Assembly: GCA_027923505.1 (NCBI GenBank)
Contig: BROI01000013.1
Coordinates: forward strand, 858,796 to 922,795
DNA from: Mayamaea pseudoterrestris
Lineage: Eukaryota; Bacillariophyta; Bacillariophyceae; Sellaphorales; Sellaphoraceae
Direction of reading: 5' to 3'
DNA: 64,000 bases
In this document: piece by piece, positions 1 through 11,700 of the stretch
How the letters are laid out: each line of letters starts with the position of its first letter
How positions within the stretch are numbered: position 1 is the stretch's first letter
The notes under the pieces: model-generated
What the model saw: the letters and a program-made list of their open reading frames with translations, nothing else
Told to the model about the DNA's origin: nothing
The model's database searches: none
Made by a program: the position numbers and the translations under genes

Positions 1-3000
1 TGGCGAACCCGAATCTCGTTGGAGGTTCTCCATCATTGGCTTAATGTGCGACGTGTGACGTTCGCATGGATTTTGTTCTGGATGACCCGGTTCTGTGGTC
101 ACTTGAGGAATATTGTACATCCGACAGAGATCCTCACAGCCTTGCCAGTCTCCGACTTGGCATTGTCGCTGAGCAGTCCGTTAGGAGCGCCCACTTCGCG
201 GATAAAATCCTCTAACGCGTTTGACATTTCGCTCTCCGACTTCATCGGGTAGCCGCGCGTGTAAAAACTTTCTCGTCCAACAAAGAGCTGCATCTTAGTA
301 GCGCCCCCATGCCCTAGAATTCCATCATCCAAAGCTGGCGTGTCAGAGTGTATCGTGTCCGTGGCGAATAGTTCGCGCAACCGCTGAACGTTCGCGGCCG
401 GAAATCGTGATTTCGTGAGGTGTCGAAATGGTAATCGCGGGTGTGCGCTGAGATGATACCATGCTTCCGTGTGACGTAAAGTCTGTTGAACGCGCTCAGT
501 CGGGACCCATCCGAGGTACGGCCGAAGAGCATTATAGTCCGGTTCCTTGCTTCTTAGCTTCCGCAAATTAACGCGTGAAAACTGAGCGTGTCGCACGCAC
601 CGATTGATCAGTACGTCAAGTTCGTCGCCAGTGCGTGTCGGCGTGTGACGATTGCGGTGCGTGATACCGTCATCATCGAATCGTTCGTCGAAAGATCCAT
701 AATCGTGATCTCGTTCGTCGAAATCGTCGTGCGCGTGCTCGACATCGTAAACAGTCGAGTCCCACGGCACGTCCGACGTCATGATGACAGTCGGATACTT
801 ATCCAAATCATCGAACGTGGGTTTCGTCACGTCCAAGTACACCAGGCCATCGCGAATTGCCAATGGCAAAACGTAGCCTCCAATGTTCGTCGTAATTCGT
901 TGCGTTCCGCCAAACATGGTCGGAATATCGTCGACGCGATGTCCCATTGCGCGCAATTGATTCGGGCAATGAATCGTCGGTCCGTCTCGCTTTAAAGCAT
1001 ACTGGTGACACAGAAGCAGAATGGTTTCGCCACTAAGGGTCTTTGCCAGTCCAGCTGCAGTGCCAATCTTGAGAGCTGGGACAATATGATCGTCAATACC
1101 AGTCACATCCACCTCGGCGTTCGTTTCCGAAACGACGAGCATGTCTCCTCCGCATAAGCCTCCGTTCGCGCCGCTGTCGATGAGCGCGCCTTCGTTGATC
1201 CGCTCGTAGTGTGCGCGATTGACGCGCATACGACGATGCATGTTGAAGCTGAATGTACCTCGTCCGGTGTTATCAGTCGTCAACGATCCTGTCACTTGCT
1301 GAGTTGTAGTACTCGCATTGTTCGCTTGCAGAACCGATCGTGCAGCCGTTTGGACTGACATTCCACTATTGCCGGGCTGAATATTAATCGTGCCAGGAAC
1401 GCTTGCGTGATCGTTCGCTACAGATTCCGTCGCGTGACGCTCTTGATGCGCCGCGTTGACTTGCGTCTGCGTCGTAGCCGTGCCTCGTTGGTTGCGCGGT
1501 CGCCATCCGTTTTCGGGTGTCTTGGGCGCCGTCGCACGCTTGTCCTTCAACTGCTTTCGCTGATCAAACTTCATCTCCAACCAGACTTCATCCTTCACGC
1601 TCGCGTGAGGTTTCTTCATGATCGCTGCAAATCGTTCCGCCGATAAGCCGCTTGGAGTCGCGCCGCCATTGCCGCCGCCGCCTCCTTTCGTTCCACTAGA
1701 CTGCGCTTGATTGATTGTGCGCTTAGTCTTCGTCGTCGATGGGTGTTTCTTGTCATACTTGATGCAGCACTCTTCTAAGTGCGCGTACAACTGCGCGAAA
1801 TTGTCTTCCGAGTCGTGTTGCCCCATGTGTTTCTTGATGGCAATCATTCCGTCAAAACCTGCTAGTGATGCGCTGAATCCTGTGTGCTCGGAGAAAGCGT
1901 CGCGTAGCATGTCGTATCGTTGTAAACCTGTCAGAGCTTCTGCGTCCATTTCGAGCAGCCAGATGACTTTCTTGTAGAACAGTGCGAGAAATTCGATCGT
2001 CGGCCGTGACCACTTCTCGGTCAGCCGCATTCCCTGCAGTTCCGTTCGCGCGCGTTCCTTCTCGATGTGAGCAGTAGCGCCTTCTTCGTATCGCGTTCGC
2101 AATCGTTGGTAGACTTCGCGTCCGTCCATCGTCTTCTTGAACTGCTGTACTGCGAGTGATGCAGACGGAGTTCGACAGTGCGTGAGAAAGATCCTGTATA
2201 CAAACACATTCTTCTTTGCATACGCCTTCTGTTCTTTCGGTCCCTTTTCCTTCGGGTCATAATCGTCGTCAAAGACTTCGTGGAAGTCATGCAATGTAGC
2301 GATGACTTTCAACTCGGAAATCCACTGTTTCCACGAGGAATCCAGCTTCATTTCTTTACAATCCCTCGCCGAGAACTTGATAGACTTCGTAAATTGGTCT
2401 GAATACTTCTCGTCGTCTTCGTCGTCGCCGAGGTCCAGTACGGATGTCGGTGACTGCTTCGTGTCCACGTTCACGCTCGTCGGTGGCACCTTGTCGGCCG
2501 AGTCGGGCTTCGACTCGTTGCCTTCGTTCGTTAGCGTGGAGTCCTTGGATTCGTCCTTCTTGGATTCCGTTTCGCTTTCCTTCGCTGGAGGTTTCGCTCC
2601 GCTTCCGCTGCCCACGCTCGCAATGTTGCGCGCTTGGACTCGTTCCTTCGCTCGTGCTGTGACGAACGTCGCCAGCGTTTCGGTGGTCAGTTGCGACCAT
2701 GTCTTGATGTCCGGCGACTCTTGCGCCAAATACCATTCGATCGCGTTCGTGATCGTGCGTTGTTTCATCTTCGTTAGCGAGTGTTCGCTCGTTTCCTGCG
2801 TGACATTGTCGCCATCGTCAGTCGTCGTCGTTGTCGTCGTCGTGACGTTCCACTTCGTCGCGAAATCGTCGTACTCCATCTCGATCAGTTGCGTAAGCGA
2901 TTCTACTCCGAGTTCGTCGAATAACTCCTTGAACTGAGGATCTTGGAAAACGCCTACGTTCTCTTCGTAAACATGCGCAAACGCCGCGTCTTTCTGCGCG

Positions 3001-3014
3001 CGAGTTTCCGCCAT
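1..3014 (-). pseudogene. Copia-type retrotransposon polyprotein fragment (gag, protease, start of integrase), frameshifted
   Basis: The minus-strand frame runs open from an ATG at 3014 to a stop at 99. The first third is a gag-like charged region with Lys/Glu/Thr-rich low complexity. An aspartic protease motif, ALIDSGAN, lies near 1172-1190. Integrase core segments follow: an Asp within DTIHSD near 345-365 and LLSDNAKSE near 150-175. At about position 140 one base is missing; the shifted frame continues to the window edge with the typical integrase text PEQNPCERH, so the integrase is broken here but continues beyond the window. Gag, protease and integrase in that order fit Ty1/Copia. No zinc knuckle was found in this gag. 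Reverse transcriptase and RNase H would lie to the left of position 1. The frame is open further upstream to 3074, but without an ATG. Confidence 0.8.
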
Positions 3015-3718
3015 CGTTGTCGTCGTGACAATGTTCTTGCTATCACCTGCGGAACTTTCCGGGCCAAGAACCAACGTGCGTCCACGTTACTTCGTAAATC
3101 AATAGTACTCTTCGTCGATAAAGTCTCTATGCCGAGGCAATGAGTCTCAAGACAGTGTTAATCTTGTAACTTGTAAATCAAATCGTTGCACCTTTCGCTT
3201 GTAGCTGTCCTTGGATGGCCAATCCAAGCTTGCAGTTGCTACAATACGAGAGACGAATAAATCGCTTTCTTAACTCTTCAAGCTTAGTAAGTCTGCTTGT
3301 TTCTACTCTATATCGCACTAGTTTCAGCAATATACTTGTTGAATCGCTTCGAAGCCGTCGCTGCCACGCATCACGCGATCGTGAGGCTGTGGTGAGCCGC
3401 GAGTGCCGCTGTGTCACCCTATCGGACATTCGGTGTGACTTGCCCGATTTTCGCTGTTTTCGTTCGCATCCTGCAAAAGGAGCAACCGGGAAGGTCGAGT
3501 TGGACTGTATGAGTTGAATGCATTGTTGTTCCGTTGGGAACGTGGACTGTAAGACTTGGATTGGCCAATTGCTTGTCGGTGTATGGCAAGTGGCACGAGA
3601 TGTAGTGTCCAGTACATCCGGTATCTGCTATGGCTAGAGGTATAGGCGGGGAGGAGACATCAAGTTCATTTAACTCAAGCTTATTAAATGAACTACTTGT
3701 AGATGCCGTCCCTCCGGC
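3015..3718 (-). other. Leader and probable LTR of the first Copia; boundaries unresolved
   Basis: This stretch contains no convincing gene. By position it should hold the 5' leader and 5' LTR of the Copia element to its left (minus strand). I could not fix LTR ends because the partner LTR is outside the window, and no clear tRNA primer-binding site was recognised. A hairpin-forming inverted repeat lies at 3663-3694, with 11-bp arms AGTTCATTTAA and TTAAATGAACT and a 10-nt loop. It lies just past the 3' end of the neighbouring gag ORF, so it could mark the junction of two elements. Confidence 0.35.
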
Positions 3719-4840
3719 CTATTCTCCTTGCGCGCGACTGCGTTGGTTGCGGTAGACGAAATTGGTTTCGTTGCCGCCCATCTTGTTGGCACTGGTGGCT
3801 GCCTCTTGGTGGCCTGGACTGCGACGGTTGCACTGCATGCTTGTATGTCCACAGTAGCCATGAGAATGACAGTACTTCTTGACGCGAGGAGCGTTGTTGC
3901 CGTTGTTGTTGTTGCCTTGGTTGTTGTTGTTGCCATGGTTGTTGTTTGGCGGTGGCGGCGGATTTGCCGGCGCACGGTGTGTCGCAGCGATTTGCTCTCG
4001 GACAGCAGCTGCGACAGCGGATGCAAAGTTTGCCTGCGCCAAAAATCCAGCGTCTGCAACAGTCTTCTCTTGGCGGCGAGCTTTGTCCACACGCTTGAGC
4101 CAAGAGACAAAGGCTGGCCAGGTTTCAGCAGCTTGCCCTGGGATCTGTTGCTCAATGGCGCGAGCGTGCAAGTCGGCTTTGAACTGGCCAGTTGCAGCCA
4201 TGGCGGCCACGGCAAAACGGATGGAGGCGGCGTCCAACATCGGGTCGTTGGTTGCTGCAGCAAGGCAACGAATGCGCTCCATCTTGCCAGTGTACGTTTC
4301 GACAGAGTCACTGAGGTTGAACGGGTCGCTCGCCATGGCGTAGTTCGCCTCGATTTGCTGCGGCGTGGCGGTGCCGTACTCGTCCTTGATGTGCTGGCAA
4401 AGCTGAAGAATGGTGACTTCCTCCATACCCGTGGCGGGATCCTCCAAAGACTGAAGATAGATGGAAGGAATCGCCTTGACGACTTGCGCGATCAAAGCCG
4501 TGGCGACCAAGTTGTTCTTGTTGAAAGCAGTGAGGTCGGCGTTGAACGCGCGGTTGGCCTCGGCGATCTGGGCGCCAGTAGCTCCTGCTGGAATGTCGAG
4601 CACTGGGAATGCCACAGGAGCATAAACTTGCGCAGAGCGTAGAGCGTACTCAGCTGGTGTGACTACCAAGTGAACGTGGCCAGCGCTGCCGTTGCCGTAC
4701 TGACTGGTGACGGAGCGCGCGTTCTGGAGGAGCTCCTTGTCGAACTGGAGCGCCTCATCGAAGGTAATGGTGCCAGTAGAGCCAAGAACGGTGAGAGTTT
4801 CCAGCGGAAAGACAATCTTGGGGCTGCTTGAATCCGTCAT
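3719..4840 (-). CDS. Retrotransposon gag-like protein (solo gag)
   Basis: A 373-aa open frame. It begins MTDSSSPKIVFPLETL, has an alpha-helical Ala-rich body, then an Asn/Pro low-complexity linker near residues 290-320. It ends in a Cys/His cluster with C-x2-H-x3-C-x1-H-x4-C spacing (YCHSHGYCGHTSMQC) followed by GHQEAA and NKMGGN. This tail is typical of gag proteins of stramenopile LTR retrotransposons, where it acts as a nucleocapsid-like module. No protease, integrase or reverse transcriptase follows; downstream on the minus strand there is instead the 5' side of a different Copia. It is therefore a truncated element or a solo gag. The reading frame is intact. Whether it is expressed cannot be told. 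Confidence 0.65.
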   Translation of the reverse strand: MTDSSSPKIVFPLETLTVLGSTGTITFDEALQFDKELLQNARSVTSQYGNGSAGHVHLVVTPAEYALRSAQVYAPVAFPVLDIPAGATGAQIAEANRAFNADLTAFNKNNLVATALIAQVVKAIPSIYLQSLEDPATGMEEVTILQLCQHIKDEYGTATPQQIEANYAMASDPFNLSDSVETYTGKMERIRCLAAATNDPMLDAASIRFAVAAMAATGQFKADLHARAIEQQIPGQAAETWPAFVSWLKRVDKARRQEKTVADAGFLAQANFASAVAAAVREQIAATHRAPANPPPPPNNNHGNNNNQGNNNNGNNAPRVKKYCHSHGYCGHTSMQCNRRSPGHQEAATSANKMGGNETNFVYRNQRSRAQGE

Positions 4841-5404
4841 GGTGACGAAGGGAAGAAGAGCGGAGGATCACACTCGGAGGGAAGAGCTGTGGTGGCTCGA
4901 TTCGTTCAGTCGCTGGATGCAAAAGACGAAGGTGGTAACGTGAGTGCTCTTTAGATTGTTAAACGAAAGAGTCAATGATGTTACTTGCCGGATATTATCA
5001 TATAATTCACGTCTGTTGATGCCTCTATGGGGAGACACTAGGAATGATCAAAACGATTGACGTGAATTATTATGAGCGGCAATTGTCGCACTGCCTGCCG
5101 AGTTCTATCGCTACTTGTGACCGGTGGGAACCTCGGTTGGCTCGCTGATCTAACCGGCTGTCGCTGAGGCATAACTAAAACACATGTGCTAGGCAACGGT
5201 GGAGGCTTCACTTAGGTGGAAGCCGAGCCAGTGCAGCTTCCTTGGATACCGGATAAGGAACCCGGAAGTGGAGTATCAACATCAACACAATCGCGACAAT
5301 CCGCGACAGCTGTCAATCAGCACGATGGAGCGAGTGTGGCGTTTTAGGCAACATCTAACCGCACTACGTGACATAGACAACGACATGAAACATCAATCAT
5401 AATC
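4841..5404. other. Intergenic region with a 12-bp perfect inverted repeat
   Basis: No gene was recognised. The region separates the divergent solo gag and the glycosyltransferase. A perfect inverted repeat has arms ATAATTCACGTC at 5002-5013 and GACGTGAATTAT at 5059-5070, with a 45-bp spacer. It could be a tiny foldback element, a cruciform or paired regulatory sites; the right arm contains TGACGT when read with its flank. The last 200 bases before 5405 are open but look like a 5' leader rather than coding sequence. Confidence 0.4.
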
Positions 5405-6787
5405 ATGTATATTCTTGGCTTGATTCTCTTGCTTTCCACCACGTTTTGCGTGCGCTCCAAACTGCGGAACGTCGCACAAGCTGATGGAGCCCTCGTCGGG
5501 GCCAACGACGACTCTACCGACATATCATGTCCTCATCATTGTCTACAACAACATAGTTCGAACCATTCGACCAAAAAGCAAAACGGCTGTCGTATTTTCT
5601 ATCTCATTGTGGTTCACAACAACAGGACGCTCCATGACGCAGTGCATTTATTGCGTGCGATTCGAGATCCAAGAAACATCGTTGTTATACACGTCGACCA
5701 GAAAGCGAACGATCTGATAAAGAACAACGATTCCATTTTGCACAAGGAAGTAAAAGAATGTAGTTGCGGAAGCATCATGCGTTTGGAGTCTGTCTACAAT
5801 GTCAAGTGGAGTGAGTGGAGCATGAATTTGCCGACTCTATGGGGGTTGCAGTTGGCAGTGACAGAGTACAAGGATCAGTGGGACGTCTTTATCAACTTGT
5901 CTGGTGACACTGTACCAGTATACTCGACTGAAATTACGGCGACGATGCTTTCCGACCTTCCTTACAACTTTGTCACGAGCAGCTCTTGCGAGACTGGCCT
6001 GCTGCCGACAAACGTTTATACCTTTCCTTCCTACTGGCATAAGCGCGCGCATTACACGCATTCAGACACATTGGCCGATCCAATCATCGAGCACATCCAC
6101 CGAGTAGATAAATCCTGGCGGAACACGACGATACAGACATATTTTGGCAGCCAGTGGATGATTCTCCAACGCGACTTTTGTTCATGGGTGGTACAGCAAC
6201 TTGGCGACCCGCAGAGCCTAGCTTCGCAGTATCGAGAATATTTGGTTAGTTCTGGGTTTTTAATGACAGACGAAACCTTTTTTCCATCGCTACTCATGCA
6301 GGTCGATGAATTCTCACAGTCCCTGCCGCAGTTGGGTGTGGAGGGTCATCTTTTGTGGCGGAATGGATCGTCGTCGCAGATCAAGGCGGTGCGCTACGAA
6401 CGCATGGATGAACATGTACCATCCGCTTTTGGTCGCGTTCCATTGAACCAACGATATGAAGTGCCGAATGACACGAATGTCGATCAGCCTCGCCCATGGG
6501 GACCATACTTTCTTGGTGTGTACGACCTGGCTGGTGTTCGTGATTCTGGTGCCTTGTTTCTACGCAAAGTCTCGAGCCTCGTCGACCATAACATGGTTAA
6601 CCTTTTCCCCGTCAAGCATTCGAGTCTGATCCCGAATATTTCTTGGCCATTCCATGTGGAGCTAAGTGGCAAGCCTAACTGGGAACGGATCAAGGCGAAA
6701 ATGATGTTAGCACAGCGACAAGCGGCTGCCCATGACTTGAGCGAGCAGGATGAAATTGCTGAGGACATCGATGAAGAGGAATTGTAA
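5405..6787 (+). CDS. Family 14 glycosyltransferase (core-2/I-branching type)
   Basis: A 460-aa protein with an N-terminal hydrophobic stretch (residues 1-18, MYILGLILLLSTTFC), consistent with a signal peptide or anchor for the secretory pathway. From about residue 62 it shows the Branch domain layout of GT14 enzymes (core-2 beta-1,6-N-acetylglucosaminyltransferases and peptide O-xylosyltransferases). YLIVVHNN opens the domain, followed by NIVVIHVDQKA, a VKWSEWSMNLPTLWGL segment, DVFINLSGDTVPV, FGSQWMILQRDF, and SGFLMTDETFFPSLL. These correspond to nucleotide-sugar and acceptor site segments of the family. The likely role is sugar transfer to glycoproteins or proteoglycans in the Golgi; donor and acceptor cannot be deduced. 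It is a single exon and intact. The first ATG after an upstream stop begins the signal-like sequence, which supports the start. Confidence 0.8.
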   Translation: MYILGLILLLSTTFCVRSKLRNVAQADGALVGANDDSTDISCPHHCLQQHSSNHSTKKQNGCRIFYLIVVHNNRTLHDAVHLLRAIRDPRNIVVIHVDQKANDLIKNNDSILHKEVKECSCGSIMRLESVYNVKWSEWSMNLPTLWGLQLAVTEYKDQWDVFINLSGDTVPVYSTEITATMLSDLPYNFVTSSSCETGLLPTNVYTFPSYWHKRAHYTHSDTLADPIIEHIHRVDKSWRNTTIQTYFGSQWMILQRDFCSWVVQQLGDPQSLASQYREYLVSSGFLMTDETFFPSLLMQVDEFSQSLPQLGVEGHLLWRNGSSSQIKAVRYERMDEHVPSAFGRVPLNQRYEVPNDTNVDQPRPWGPYFLGVYDLAGVRDSGALFLRKVSSLVDHNMVNLFPVKHSSLIPNISWPFHVELSGKPNWERIKAKMMLAQRQAAAHDLSEQDEIAEDIDEEEL

Positions 6788-7511
6788 GCAAACGAATTAT
6801 TATAACCTTAATGCAAGCCTGCTGGTCTAGGAGATTGCTCGTCAAGGAAGCAAGAGTGATGCTTAAACGAGTTGCAGTGCGTCGGGTCGCGGCGATTATT
6901 CAAACGAGTTGGAAATACAACCTGCCGTAAAGGCTTACTCAATTTATTAAGTGCTTTGCGCGGTCTCTTCAGAGTGCTTTGTTCTAAAGCACGTTGGGGG
7001 CACAACGAAGCAGCGTGCTTTGTTACCGTTCTTCCGGCAACTGCTTTCCCAGCTTTAAGAGAGCTACTGGAGGGTTGGGCGTGTGTCACACTTGTCCCGA
7101 CTGATGTACCATCAAGCAGTCCATATCTTTCAAAACATATACGCCTGGTAAACAAGTGGATGATATATTGGGAGGCGCAGCTGCATGGGAGATGTGGATC
7201 GTACCGCAGCTGTGTGTCCCTCCTGCGATAACCGAGATGCATACTTAATGCAAATACAAATTCGGAGTGCCCACGAGCCCATGAGCAAATTCTACAAGTA
7301 AGTTTTGCAGCTGCGGAAATCAATGGAATGACAAGTAATGATGCATTTCTTAAGGAATAGCGATGAAATACATTAAAGTACAGTGCAAAAAACTTTTGTA
7401 GTGGACTGCGCGGCACCGCTGCACCCTTGGGCATTCTTCAAATTCACTCCCTGGTTGTCAACCCATCTCCAACGACCATGAGCTCCGTAAAACATGAGAA
7501 GTGTCGTCTCA
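6788..7511. other. Intergenic spacer between convergent genes
   Basis: About 720 bp lie between the stop codons of the glycosyltransferase (plus strand) and the nucleoporin (minus strand). Open frames here are composition artefacts without recognisable motifs. I see no RNA gene or repeat in it. Confidence 0.5.
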
Positions 7512-8417
7512 TTAAGCGACTAATGAATCGACAATGCCCAGCGAAGGGAAACGTTCGCCAACACCCTGCACGCGTTCGTCCTTTGGCTCCATCGTTTCAA
7601 CTTCGTCGTTTTCCACAGGAATGAGAGTCGGTCCTCCGGTAAGTTGTGGCAAATCGTCCTTTGACCCGTCAAACAGTATGATGGGATCGTTATCGCTTAA
7701 TCGTTTGACTCCGCAGTAGACTCCACTGTCAATCTGGATATCGTCGTGGCAGAGTGCTTTCTCTGCCTCCAATCGACTCTCATACTGCAACGCCAACCAG
7801 TTTTGCCGACTCTCACCACTTGGACTCTTGTAATCAACGACGCGACCGTAGCTACTAAACTCGTTGAGCAAGGTTTTGAATTGCTCATGGGTAGTGTAGC
7901 CGTATACAAGGATCCAACAACCACTCGTGCCGACGATATCGCTTGAAGCAGAACCCAACAGGAGAAGATTGCTCTTGCTAGGCTTAACATTCTGATAAAT
8001 GATGAAAAGGAGCTGCTGAGTCGTTCTTGCTACGATTGCAAAAATACAACAAGAGAGTTACTTTGCATCGCGACTCACCTCATTTGTGCCTGCATTAATG
8101 CTTCCAAAGTCACCACCATTTCCTAGGTAAATACTCGACTTTGGCGGCACAGATTTCTGATGGATGTTCTTCCGGTTGCGTAGTTCATTGGTTGGCGCAA
8201 TCTTGAGTGGCATTTGGAGCGATTGAGGAGTCGAGATGGGGCTGCTGACAGGGCTGTTGCTTTCGCCCTTGCTCGTCCGAACCAGGGGAAGTCCACGAGC
8301 CAGGAACGGATTCTCGAGTGAATTAACATCTTTCTTCTCGGACGAGGCCAACGGGGACTTGGAACGCTGCTTGAACAGAGCCGATGGCGGCGGCGAGGAG
8401 AAGGATGTGGACGCCAT
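7512..8417 (-). CDS. NUP35: Nup35/Nup53-type nucleoporin with RRM-like (MPPN) domain, two exons
   Basis: The product is 272 aa from two exons. Exon 1 is 8417-8079 (113 codons, ending in phase 0 after TNE). Donor GTGAGT and acceptor TTATCAG bound an 87-bp intron at 8078-7992, and exon 2 is 7991-7512. The N-terminal part is Ser/Pro-rich and disordered (SSPPPSALFKQRSKSPLAS), as in this nucleoporin family. From residue 139 there is the atypical RRM of Nup35/Nup53 proteins: WILVYGYTTHEQFKTLL, then FSSYGRVV, then NWLALQYESRLEAEKAL, then VYCGVKRL. In the family this domain dimerises and helps anchor the nuclear pore ring to Nup155/Nup93-type partners and the membrane. The C-terminus is short, and I see no clear terminal amphipathic membrane helix. 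The gene shares a 295-bp divergent promoter with the cyclase locus. Confidence 0.75.
7992..8078 (-). other. Intron of the nucleoporin gene
   Basis: GT-AG intron of 87 bp read on the minus strand: donor GTGAGT directly after codon GAG, acceptor TTATCAG directly before AAT. Both exons are in phase 0, so splicing joins them without changing frame; without splicing the frame stops shortly after the donor. Confidence 0.7.
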
Positions 8418-8712
8418 GGCGAAAAATAAAGTGCTGCCCCTCTCACTGTCAGTCCGTTAAGTCGGACGGCTGTCGCACAGTCACTTGAGACAACTGTATG
8501 AAAAAGAGTGGCGTCAAATGACTTTAAATACATATGCCTAGCTCTTTGACATTCGCCTTTGAATGACCGATCCAACCATCCGGCAGATTGGGCACCATGA
8601 TGATGTCGGATCGAACAACCTGTATCGGTAGCTCCGCATTCTATAACAACCGACAAGAGTATCGAAAGGAGTGCTTGTAGCAAAAGTGTGACTGGATCTC
8701 CACCAACTAAAC
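8418..8712. promoter_or_regulatory. Divergent promoter between nucleoporin gene and cyclase locus
   Basis: The 295 bp between the two start codons must contain both 5' leaders and promoters. No TATA box or other decisive motif was recognised. Confidence 0.45.
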
Positions 8713-11700
8713 ATGTCATTCCCGTCCCCACATTCGACCGCACTGGACGCAACAGTAGCAACCGAACCAACAGGGTTGCGTAGCTCAGCGGGGAGCAATC
8801 GAATTATCAACATGTTTCGACGGACAGCTCCTCCGCGACGTCAAGCATCCAATAACACTGCGGTCAGCAACTCTGCAACAGTGAGGACTACGCGAGAAGG
8901 CGACTATCAGCCGGGCCCAGAAACGTCCAGTGCTTTGGCTCGACGGAACATGTGCGCCTTGTTTTGGTACTATTCCATCTATCCAGGGGATGATCGCAAA
9001 ACGTTCTTGCAACATGTTTTAGACAATTGCATATGGAGGACACTGCTTATCGTATTGACGTTTATATTACTCTTTGGTGCACAGATTCGCGATATTGCCA
9101 TACCTCCTGACGGTGATGCAGCTTGCGACGGAATCTTCATGACCACATTTGTTTTATTGGTTATTGACATGCTTATGCGCATCGACTGTGAGCCTACCTA
9201 CTTTGTGTGTCGCTGTGGAGACAATGGGCACGATGGTGCAGAACGAACTTGGTTTAACAGCATACAAGTCGGTAGTTTTCTCTTTTGGTGCGATATACTT
9301 TCGACAATGACGCTTCTTACGGAAATATCTTTCATTAACAAAAGCGGCTTTGCGGCGGCATCGATTACTATTTACTTGGACCAATTCGGAATTCCGGTGA
9401 GTACGACCTGTATATCAACGCTTGTCGAGCGCAACATAGTCATGTGCACTGATTCTTTGATGCGCAATGTCGACAGTCGGATGGTCTCGACGAAGTAAAT
9501 CAAGCAGTGCCGGTGGAAGCAGATCTTGTTCTCCTAGTTGCCATTTGCAAGACGGCTCGGGTCGCGCGGTTTATTCGGTCCAATACGGCTCTCACAATTT
9601 CCAGCAAGGTTAATTGGTTCGCCTTGGTCAATCTCCTCAACCCATGTTGGTATTTGAGGGCCGTGATCCGGGCAATGGTGCTTGTCTGTGACTCCTGCGT
9701 CTCGTCGCGACGCAAAAATCGCAATGACCGACAGTCATCGGCGATGGACGATTTTTCGTCCAACGGTCTGGGAAAAGAGGACGAATCCCGCTTTCGACGC
9801 TCATCTTGGGGTGCGCTGGGGCTTGGAGCTCTGGCTGCCATACGCGAAAAGAATAGCACACTGGCAGATGTCCAGGTTGGTGTTAAATCTTGGCCGATCA
9901 GGGCGATGCGATTTATTGGATTGGCTCCTGCCAGTGATGAACAGTGGAGGCGCCATGTGGCTGCGACTAAAATTCAGCGTCTATGGCGACGGTACAAAGG
10001 AATGGATCCTGACTACCTTCTCGAGAGTGGCACAGGCTGGAAGCCTCTTGGTCGCGCGTCAAAGACAACGGATCAGGCATTACAGAAGAAATCGTCCATA
10101 ATGCACTTCTCTATCTCACGCGCTTTACCTGGTAGACGAGGCACTACCACAGCATCAGCTGCTGCAACGAAACCCTTAAATAGAAGTGGACGAAAGACTG
10201 TCAACCGGGAGTCCCAGGTTGGTACGGCTATGCGCGAGCTGACTGGACAGAGAGTCGCCATTGGCATCATTATTGGTTTGCTTTTGACTGTGCTGTTTAC
10301 CTACACGGAGGTTGATGCGACACGCCCAGCAACAATGATCGTTCTGCATAATCAGACGTCTTATCCTGCGTTTGCCAACCGCTCGCTCGAGGCGGCTATG
10401 AGCAGCTCCATTCCAGATCTTTACACGTACGTATTGGCCAACGGTCAGATCAAGAATTTTTCTATTTCCGAAATGCAGGCTGGAGAACGAGCCTTGCGCC
10501 CAAGAGAAACTTTAATTGTGACTATTCAAGGATATGACGGAAGCGCGACGACTGGCAAATTTGCGTTAAAGGACGAGCGACAGGAAGAAGCCCTTGTCGC
10601 GCTACTATCAACCATTTTTATTCTTGTCGTTTGGTTTTTCGGGGTAACGGCGTTTGCAGGCCCAGTCATGGTACTCGTCGTCATTCCCATAGAGCGCATG
10701 GTTCGACTCCTTGGGATGCTGATGGTGGATCCGCTTGGTTATGAAAATTCGCCGCGTTATAAGAACTTTATGAAAGAGGAGGATCAAATAACAAAAAACA
10801 CTCGTTGGACTAAAGAAGTTTTGAAAGGAATGGAAACGTCGTTCCTTATGTCAACGATTCTGCGCATCGGATCACTCATGAAGGTCGGCTTTGGTAGCGC
10901 CGGCGTCGAAATTATTCGGAACAATCTTGAGAAGGGACAAAACAAGAACAATCTGGCCTTGAATTCGCAGGGTTCAAGTGTTTCTTGTATTTTCCTCTTT
11001 TGTGATATTCGTCAGTTCACTGACGCGACTGTTCTTGCACGAAGAGGTTTTCGTTTTTACAAATAGAATGCCGCCGTAGTGCATTCAATCGTCACTGCAT
11101 ATGGTGGTTCTGCGAATAAAAATATTGGCGACGCATTTCTTTTGGCTGGCGACTGGACAAGCTGACCAGGACAACACTTTTGGCGGCGACGAGGAGACAT
11201 ACACAGCACATCACAACCAAGCCGACAAGGCTCTACTTGCTTGGTGAAGATATGCTGCCTTGCCGTTCGACGACTTTTACATTTCCACCACGAGCGAAAA
11301 TGCTCGCGCAGCCCTTCTCGTAAATTTGCAAAAAAGAAATGGTTTGGTCAGATGGGGTTCGGTCTGCTGCGGAAGCTTGCAGGGCTTGGGTCGCAACGTA
11401 AAATTGACGCGACTTATATTTCCGCCACGTCGAACGGCTGGGTTTTGGAATCCTCGACAAAGGAGTATGGCGTCAACATGTTAATGTCCGACGCTTTCAT
11501 CGTCTCCTTCACCCAAGCACCCGTCGCCGGTGCCGCAAGGTTGACCAACTACTTCTTTTAGAAGACGACGTTGACTTTGCTGAGATTACTTTGACGATGC
11601 AAATGCCCCGTCTCATTGGCTCTTCCTTCGACATGGATATTAATGCACTTTGGCGAGCACCGAAAAAGAAGGGACAGCGAGATGGCGGTGAATCGGACTC

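Noticed and set aside
3728-4642. 304-residue plus-strand frame antisense to the solo gag
   Set aside because: Shadow of the gag reading frame (Val/Leu-rich complement of Asn/Gln codons); no domain.
5199-5402. 67-residue frame before the glycosyltransferase
   Set aside because: Ends two bases before the glycosyltransferase ATG and lacks motifs; most likely leader sequence, although an upstream ORF cannot be excluded.
6808-7434. 208-residue minus-strand frame between two convergent genes
   Set aside because: No recognisable motif, lies over two 3' ends, and the opposite strand is equally open in places.
9500-9861. Minus-strand frames antisense to the cyclase
   Set aside because: Shadow frames of the cyclase exon, without motifs.
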